Origin: Phycisphaerae bacterium
GTDB taxonomy: Bacteria > Planctomycetota > Phycisphaerae > Sedimentisphaerales > SM23-30
DNA length: 64,000 bases
Direction: 5' to 3'
Assembly (NCBI GenBank): GCA_016342495.1
Contig: JAEIOG010000003.1
Coordinates: 26,800-90,799 of the forward strand
The position numbers were made by a program, and so were the translations under genes. Shown piece after piece: positions 58,100 through 64,000 of the stretch; the stretch's first letter is position 1; each line of letters opens with the position of its first letter. The notes under the pieces were generated by a model. That model ran no database searches and was not told the DNA's origin. It was given only the letters and a program-made list of their open reading frames with translations.

Positions 58100-60136
58100 T
58101 TATTGATTAGTACATGCCGACGCTGGTACAATATTACATCCCATCCAGTTACCCGATAATATCGCGAAATCTTCCAGGTTGACTATACAGTCTCCATTTA
58201 GGTCACCTTCAGGAATACCATCGACACAAATCCAGCCACCTTTAATATCTGTATACATATCCGCAACTTCATAAGCACTCAACGGATAATTATACATCCG
58301 CACATCATCTATCATACCAACAAATGGAGATTTGACGCCATCTTCGCTGGCTGCACAAAGAATCACAGGAACATCATTGGTAGTCAAACCCAGGCCTGTC
58401 GGTATCGCCTGATCCGATTCAACATCCAGTTTACCATCCACATATACTCTCATTGTTGAAGTAAAAGCATCATATTGACCAACCACAAAATGCCACTGGC
58501 CATCATTTACAGGGGTTGGGGCATTTAAGTCGTTTTGAATAGTTTCACGCAATGCAATAACACCACCGCCATTGGTATTAAATATCCAGCCATTATTCGG
58601 GACAGCTAAAGTATCCTGCTTCGAAGCAATCGCTGCATATGTAGGAGCTGTTGTATTTACCCATGCGGTAAAGCTGAAACCATTAATATAAAAATCTAAA
58701 GCATCATTGGTATCAGGGATAACAACAATATTATTTCCCGGCACAGTTAAAACATCTGCTTCATAGGCCTTGCCGATAATACCATCAACAAATTCACCAG
58801 GAATAGCAGATGTACCATCAAAGCCATTACCACTTGCATCATTAAATGTATCATCTAATGCCCAGTGTGCTATCATTTCGCCTAAGATCAATTCGGCGTT
58901 GACCGTTTTAACCGCGGTTGCAGGGGTTGTTGCATCATTTTCCAGTAAACAATAATAGAACCCACCTTCAGTTACATTTGCAACTTCCAACATTGGTGAA
59001 TCATCGCCAACTTCAACATCAGGATTATTTGGATCAAACTTAAACCAGGTATAATTCAATGGCGACAAGCTTTCAGCGACAACTTCAAACATCGCTGTTC
59101 CGCCAGCCGGTGCATAAGTACCAATTGGCTCGGTGATAATTACAGGTAGCGACTTAATAGCTTTGAAATCCCAAATTGTACCAGTAACAATACTGCCATC
59201 GCTCAGTTTTTCATCAATACGCCAGAAATATTCACCATCAAAATCCAATGTTGGAGTATAAGAGGTGTTTGCTAAGGCTTGATTACCCTTAAATATTCCG
59301 GTGGTTGCCGTCGTCGCTGTTTGTACTGCGGTAAAATCTTCACCAAAATAAACATCAAAACTTTCTACTTTGTCCCATGCAGTTCCAGGATTATTTGGAT
59401 CTTCTGATGGACTCCAGCTCAGTATCTGATTTAGTGGAACATCACTTGCACCGCTATCTGGGATAGGATTATTCGCTCCGAATTTACTGACAATCTGAAT
59501 GCCCTGACAAGCTGCCCTGCCACTTAATGCGTCAGCTTCAATTATCAGATCAGCCCCGGTAACATTTTCAAAAAGAAGATAATTACCGCCGGTAGCATTG
59601 GCGTATTCAGTACCGCTGGCCTGAGTAAATGTGCCATTAAATAGCGGGGTAACTTCCAGACCAAAATCTACCTGACCATTCACTGTGTATTTGACAGTTC
59701 GATTGTCATTGCCAGATTCAAAATAAATATAAACATCATAGCCTGAGGTAAATTTACCTGGGAGATTGGAAATAGTATAATGGCCGGCATCAGCGGCGAA
59801 CATCCCAAACCAGCCTTCCATCATCTTATAATTTTTGTCCACTTGGGCTCCCCAAGGAAGACTGTTATAACCGGTATAACCAACTTTATAGGTCAGGTCA
59901 GCTCCAGTAGCATTGCCTTCAGCATCGTTAAGGGCAATGCCAGTGGTATTTTCCATCCCGGTACCACCATTATTCCAGATATTATTCCAGTTATCAACCG
60001 CAACCACGCCAGCAACCTCGTCGGTTGCCAATAATGTGGCCGCACCATTGTGAAAAGCAATACTTATGGTATCAGCCTGCGACGAGCAAGTCAGACATAC
60101 CAGTAATGCCATCAATAAAATACTGATTTTTTTCAT
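58100..60136 (-). CDS. Secreted LamG-domain protein with SINFN-type N-terminal module and dockerin-like C-terminus
   Basis: Start 60136 after aaggagatcgaaaa RBS; MKKISILLMALLVCLTCSSQA leader; TISIAFHNGAATLLATDEVAGVVAVDNWNNIWNNGGTG; EGDLNGDCIVNLEDFAILSGNWMG. Confidence 0.85.
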   Translation of the reverse strand: MKKISILLMALLVCLTCSSQADTISIAFHNGAATLLATDEVAGVVAVDNWNNIWNNGGTGMENTTGIALNDAEGNATGADLTYKVGYTGYNSLPWGAQVDKNYKMMEGWFGMFAADAGHYTISNLPGKFTSGYDVYIYFESGNDNRTVKYTVNGQVDFGLEVTPLFNGTFTQASGTEYANATGGNYLLFENVTGADLIIEADALSGRAACQGIQIVSKFGANNPIPDSGASDVPLNQILSWSPSEDPNNPGTAWDKVESFDVYFGEDFTAVQTATTATTGIFKGNQALANTSYTPTLDFDGEYFWRIDEKLSDGSIVTGTIWDFKAIKSLPVIITEPIGTYAPAGGTAMFEVVAESLSPLNYTWFKFDPNNPDVEVGDDSPMLEVANVTEGGFYYCLLENDATTPATAVKTVNAELILGEMIAHWALDDTFNDASGNGFDGTSAIPGEFVDGIIGKAYEADVLTVPGNNIVVIPDTNDALDFYINGFSFTAWVNTTAPTYAAIASKQDTLAVPNNGWIFNTNGGGVIALRETIQNDLNAPTPVNDGQWHFVVGQYDAFTSTMRVYVDGKLDVESDQAIPTGLGLTTNDVPVILCAASEDGVKSPFVGMIDDVRMYNYPLSAYEVADMYTDIKGGWICVDGIPEGDLNGDCIVNLEDFAILSGNWMGCNIVPASACTNQ

Positions 60137-60177
60137 TTTTCGATCTCCTTGTAAAGTTTTAAAATATACAAAAAACA

Positions 60178-61860
60178 CTATTTACTTAATAAACAATTTC
60201 TATAAATATCTTGTATCTCTTCTAAGCTAAGAGCTCTTTTCCAAATACCCATATCATAAATCATCCCCTTAAAGTTCCTTTTTTCTCCCCTAACATTGAC
60301 ATAAGCATTCATAGATAAAGCACATTCATTCTCGATTACTGTCCCATCTCTATATGTTCCATAGGCAACGGTTCTATCATGCTCAGGAGAAATCCCATCG
60401 TTACTGTGAACTTCCCAACCTTCATCACTGCCATCAAAATAGCCACGCAAAACATTATCTTCACGGTCAATAACCATTACTACCTGATGCCAACCTGCTG
60501 TCATGCAATGAAGATTCTTAATCCAGACATGGGATCTCGCATCATCGCCATCGCCTGTCCTGATAAACAAACTGTCACGATTAACAAATATCGTCCAACC
60601 CGGATAACCACCACCCTTAAACGAACGTTTGGTCGCAAGAACCTGATCAAATTTGGAATCCAGCTTATCAACATTAAACCATAATGCCACACTATAGCTG
60701 TCCCGGCCCGGGTCAAGCACATCACCAAAATCAATCCGATCTCCTTCGGAAGTAAATCTAATCACAGGTTCCATCTGGCCGCAAAGGACAACTTTTGATT
60801 TAGCCTTTAGCTGGCCTGGATACACTTTATCGCCTATTTTGTTAACAACACCCCTTGCTCTGGCTTGATCAAAACTCCAATATGCCTGAGGATAAGTTTT
60901 CCTTAGCGCAATTTCATAAGTATCTGGCAACTTACGAGCAAAAGTAAATTTGTTTATACTGCTGTTGCTGACCTTACCTGACGCTTTTTCAACTCCTTTG
61001 GATTCGCCGACCCGGACTCTTATGCTTTTGCTTTTTGTATTAGCCTGATCTCCAGGGTAAAGCAAAACCTCACCATCAAAAACATACATCTCACTGCTGC
61101 CATCATCGCCAACTTTTATCCCAAACTCGGTCCCAATATCGACATAGTCCGCAGATGGTGTCGCAACCTTGAAACCTTCGGAGCCCCGCGGCACATTTGC
61201 GGTAAGCTTGCCGCTAAAGAGAAATAGGCGGCTATCAGATTCAAGTTCAAACTTCGCCGGTGCTTCGATAATTACATTTGCCCCGTCAAAAAGCTCAATA
61301 TGTACAAGGCCTGCACTTAATTCATACATACCAACAATCATTTCTTGATTATTTTGATTGGAATCCAAACCCATCGTCCAAATGGCACCATTACTTTCTA
61401 TCAACCTGGCAACAAAATACTTACTCGGCCTCAAGGTGGGCTCAGAAATAAGTTTCGGTAGGTTATTAAGCATAAAAGCAAAAATAATCATCGCTGCAAT
61501 GGCGCCTGCCACCCTAAATAAAGGACGCCCGGCTAACTGTTTACGATGACAACTAATCACAGGCAAATCGGAATTTGGCACCGGGATATCAACCACACAC
61601 CGGGCGGCCCATTGCTCTTCGAGCAATTCCAGCAATACATTATCATCATCATTGCCGCAAGAGATATGCCCTTGAACATTCCATTGCCCCGGAGAATGCA
61701 GCAAACTTACTACCGACATAATATCACTGTAATATTCCCGTGCATCTGAATCATTACGCAAAAAATCGCCCAAAGCTTGTGCCTGCTCATCGCTTAATTG
61801 ACCATCAAGACTGCCAAGCATTAGGTCACACATTTCATATTTTTTATGTGATTCATCCAT
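60178..61860 (-). CDS. FecR-domain membrane protein fused to a LamG domain
   Basis: Zinc-finger-like/cytoplasmic N-terminus MDESHKKYEMCDLMLGSLDGQLSDEQAQAL, TM FRVAGAIAAMIIFAFML, FecR core GANVIIEAPAKFELESDSRLFLFSGKLTANVPRGSEGFKVATPSADYVDIGTEFGI, C-terminal LamG VALWFNVDKLDSKFDQVLATKRSF. Confidence 0.88.
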   Translation of the reverse strand: MDESHKKYEMCDLMLGSLDGQLSDEQAQALGDFLRNDSDAREYYSDIMSVVSLLHSPGQWNVQGHISCGNDDDNVLLELLEEQWAARCVVDIPVPNSDLPVISCHRKQLAGRPLFRVAGAIAAMIIFAFMLNNLPKLISEPTLRPSKYFVARLIESNGAIWTMGLDSNQNNQEMIVGMYELSAGLVHIELFDGANVIIEAPAKFELESDSRLFLFSGKLTANVPRGSEGFKVATPSADYVDIGTEFGIKVGDDGSSEMYVFDGEVLLYPGDQANTKSKSIRVRVGESKGVEKASGKVSNSSINKFTFARKLPDTYEIALRKTYPQAYWSFDQARARGVVNKIGDKVYPGQLKAKSKVVLCGQMEPVIRFTSEGDRIDFGDVLDPGRDSYSVALWFNVDKLDSKFDQVLATKRSFKGGGYPGWTIFVNRDSLFIRTGDGDDARSHVWIKNLHCMTAGWHQVVMVIDREDNVLRGYFDGSDEGWEVHSNDGISPEHDRTVAYGTYRDGTVIENECALSMNAYVNVRGEKRNFKGMIYDMGIWKRALSLEEIQDIYRNCLLSK

Positions 61861-62157
61861 ATTTTAAGCAATTTCTCTATTCAAATCCCGTTTTTTAAGC
61901 TTTATGCCCCAAACTATTGACCATTAATGAGCTTTACATGAAATAAAGTTTGATTTTAACGCCTCTATTATCAAAACTCCCGCTAGGAAAATAAATGGAG
62001 TTAAATTTTTAAAAATCAATGCCATCTTGAAATTTTTAAACAAAAAAATGCTATAAACCCTTGTTTTGCAAAAGTTTATAGCATTCAACAAATATCAGAT
62101 ACAGTTAATCTGAAAAACCAAAGCTAAAACAGTACCACCTTGATTTTTCCTTACTGA

Positions 62158-63711
62158 TTATCTACGTTTCTGGGGCGGGCCCTGTGGGGCTTCCTGGACA
62201 GACAGATAGCCATCGTTATTTTGGTCCAGTTCGTTAAAATGCTGGGCAGGACCATCGAATTCACTTTTGGATATTTTCCCATCGCCATTGCGGTCAAGAC
62301 GTTTTACAAAATCTTCACCGGAAGGCCCTTGCCCCATTGGCCGACGACCAGAATCTAATGGTTGGAAGTTCTGAAATTGACGATTTGATTTTACCATCTC
62401 AACTTTTGGGCCAATACTTTGGAGTTCGGCAATTCCGCCTCGCACACATAAAACAAAATTATTGATTCGCAGCACATCACCTTGAGGGCCACGGCCATGC
62501 GGATATTTTGATGGATCGCCTGATTTTGGGTCGCTACGCTGTGAGCCGGCACCATGAACGTCCATAAGTTCGTACCGGCCAGTGCGCCTATCTTGCATCC
62601 AGCCAAAAGATCTTCCAAAAGCAACATAGGATGCGGCACCAGCATAACTTATACTTGCATGAGTTGTCCCAGTCCAATAGTTAGGATAGTCATCTTTACC
62701 GCTTTCGGCTTTGAATGCAGTAGGCTGGAAAACAGAATCAATTGCTGCCGAATTAGTGGTATCTGGCGAACGGGTATAATCGACGAGACTTTGAAGTTCC
62801 TTCACATTTGGTAGACGCCAATCACAATAGCCAGCATATTCTAAATTTTCTGACCATTCAAGAGCTTCTCCCCAATTCATTTTACCATCTTTGTCTTTGC
62901 CGGCTTTAAGCTTACCGCTATCGACTTTCATCCAGATCAGGCCTGTAGCTTTGTCTGTTATAGTGCCATCACCATTATCTTTGAAATCATTTTTGCCATA
63001 GTTCTTATTGCCACGCACATAAAGGACATAGAATGTCTTGCCGCCACCGGTACGAGGGCTTTGCAAACCATAACCTTTGATGCGGCCATCGGCAAAGTTA
63101 ACGCCAAACACTGTTTCATCACCACGCATGGTAGTGCTGACATATTTTGTACTGGTAGCAAACTGCGAATCAATAATGCGCTCACCATTAGCAAGATCAC
63201 CATATTTAAAATTAAAGTATTTATTGTCAATAAAGGGTTTCTGCTTCGAGTCGTTACCACTCATAGGGTCAGGGTCGGTGCCATTGAAAAGAATCAGTGA
63301 ATACAACTCTTTGATCGTAGGCAGTCTCCAATCATCGTATCCACCAACTTTACATTTGCTGGCGCCGTCTAATGCCTGCTGGAAAGTTTTCTTTGGACCC
63401 GGATCTTGCTGCCACATCAAAGCTGTATTTAGATCAGTGATTGTTCCATCTCCATTATCTTTATAGGATGGCTGATTGCCATTATAATGAGCATCCTGAC
63501 CAAAAAAGGCAGCGCCAGCTTTTGGGTATTGTATTTCTATGGTATTGTCATAACACCTTATCTGACCGGTATCTACGATGGTATAGGTATATGTTGGTTG
63601 ATTGCTAGAACCAGTTTTACTGCTTGATTCTTGGTTAATCTCCGCATTAACACACACTACAAAACCTAAAACCACAGCACATGCAGAATTAAAAAGTCTT
63701 TGCTTTTTCAT
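62158..63711 (-). CDS. Secreted protein with two DUF1566 (Lcl) domains and C-terminal EF-hands
   Basis: YKDNGDGTITDLNTALMWQQDPG...YDDWRLPTIKELYSLI and FKDNGDGTITDKATGLIWMKVD...YCDWRLPNVKELQSLVDY; EF-hands DRNGDGKISKSEF and DQNNDGYLSVQEA. Confidence 0.88.
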   Translation of the reverse strand: MKKQRLFNSACAVVLGFVVCVNAEINQESSSKTGSSNQPTYTYTIVDTGQIRCYDNTIEIQYPKAGAAFFGQDAHYNGNQPSYKDNGDGTITDLNTALMWQQDPGPKKTFQQALDGASKCKVGGYDDWRLPTIKELYSLILFNGTDPDPMSGNDSKQKPFIDNKYFNFKYGDLANGERIIDSQFATSTKYVSTTMRGDETVFGVNFADGRIKGYGLQSPRTGGGKTFYVLYVRGNKNYGKNDFKDNGDGTITDKATGLIWMKVDSGKLKAGKDKDGKMNWGEALEWSENLEYAGYCDWRLPNVKELQSLVDYTRSPDTTNSAAIDSVFQPTAFKAESGKDDYPNYWTGTTHASISYAGAASYVAFGRSFGWMQDRRTGRYELMDVHGAGSQRSDPKSGDPSKYPHGRGPQGDVLRINNFVLCVRGGIAELQSIGPKVEMVKSNRQFQNFQPLDSGRRPMGQGPSGEDFVKRLDRNGDGKISKSEFDGPAQHFNELDQNNDGYLSVQEAPQGPPQKRR

Positions 63712-63794
63712 TTGTTTTACTTCCTTTTTTATAAACCGCGGACTCAACCCGCCGGCAAAGCACAGCTGAATCCGCGATAAGGTTTATTGCGGTC

Positions 63795-64000
63795 TTACGC
63801 CCCTTCAAGCCACCCATTAACAAAATAGATCAAATCATCAAGATCTATATTGCCGTCATCAGTGATATCTTTCCCATTACATTCTTCACAATCTGACTCC
63901 AGCCATTCCCCAGCCAACAAAGCAAAATCGTAACACTTTAGCCATGTGAAGCAGATATGTCTGCTAGTTTTGGTAGTTTTCCGGTTTTGGTGTAGATTTT
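63795..64000 (-). CDS. Partial CDS (runs off window end), dockerin-like C-terminus
   Basis: Reverse-strand frame open to the window edge: ...LKCYDFALLAGEWLESDCEECNGKDITDDGNIDLDDLIYFVNGWLEGA*. Confidence 0.7.
   Translation of the reverse strand, partial: NLHQNRKTTKTSRHICFTWLKCYDFALLAGEWLESDCEECNGKDITDDGNIDLDDLIYFVNGWLEGA

Overview
The window looks like a chromosomal segment from a Planctomycetes/Phycisphaerae-like bacterium (inference from gene content: dockerin-like and LamG secreted proteins, a PEP-CTERM protein, a FecR-LamG fusion, a sulfatase). Housekeeping genes recognised by protein sequence are dnaE (5'-truncated by the window edge), scpB, queC, queF, queE, gatC, gatA, gatB, rpmB, nth, mfd, a Nif3-like gene and an rnfC/rnfD-like pair. 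Accessory content includes: (i) a 1.6-kb intergenic repeat-rich region (about 6.6-8.2 kb) with a strict 21-bp array of TTTACA-N9-TGTAAA inverted repeats and several other short dispersed repeat families; (ii) two giant tandem paralogs built of GLUG, PASTA-like and dockerin-like modules (8.2-17.4 kb); (iii) an ECF sigma / putative anti-sigma locus followed by two secreted Gly/Gln/Met/Arg-rich low-complexity proteins, one with about eleven 117-bp (39-aa) repeats (35.5-38.9 kb); (iv) a gatCAB set interleaved with secreted hydrolase genes (27.3-34.6 kb); (v) a sulfatase / LamG / dockerin / FecR cluster (51.4-61.9 kb). No tRNA, rRNA, CRISPR array or complete IS element was recognised. All assignments are by eye; no database search was run.
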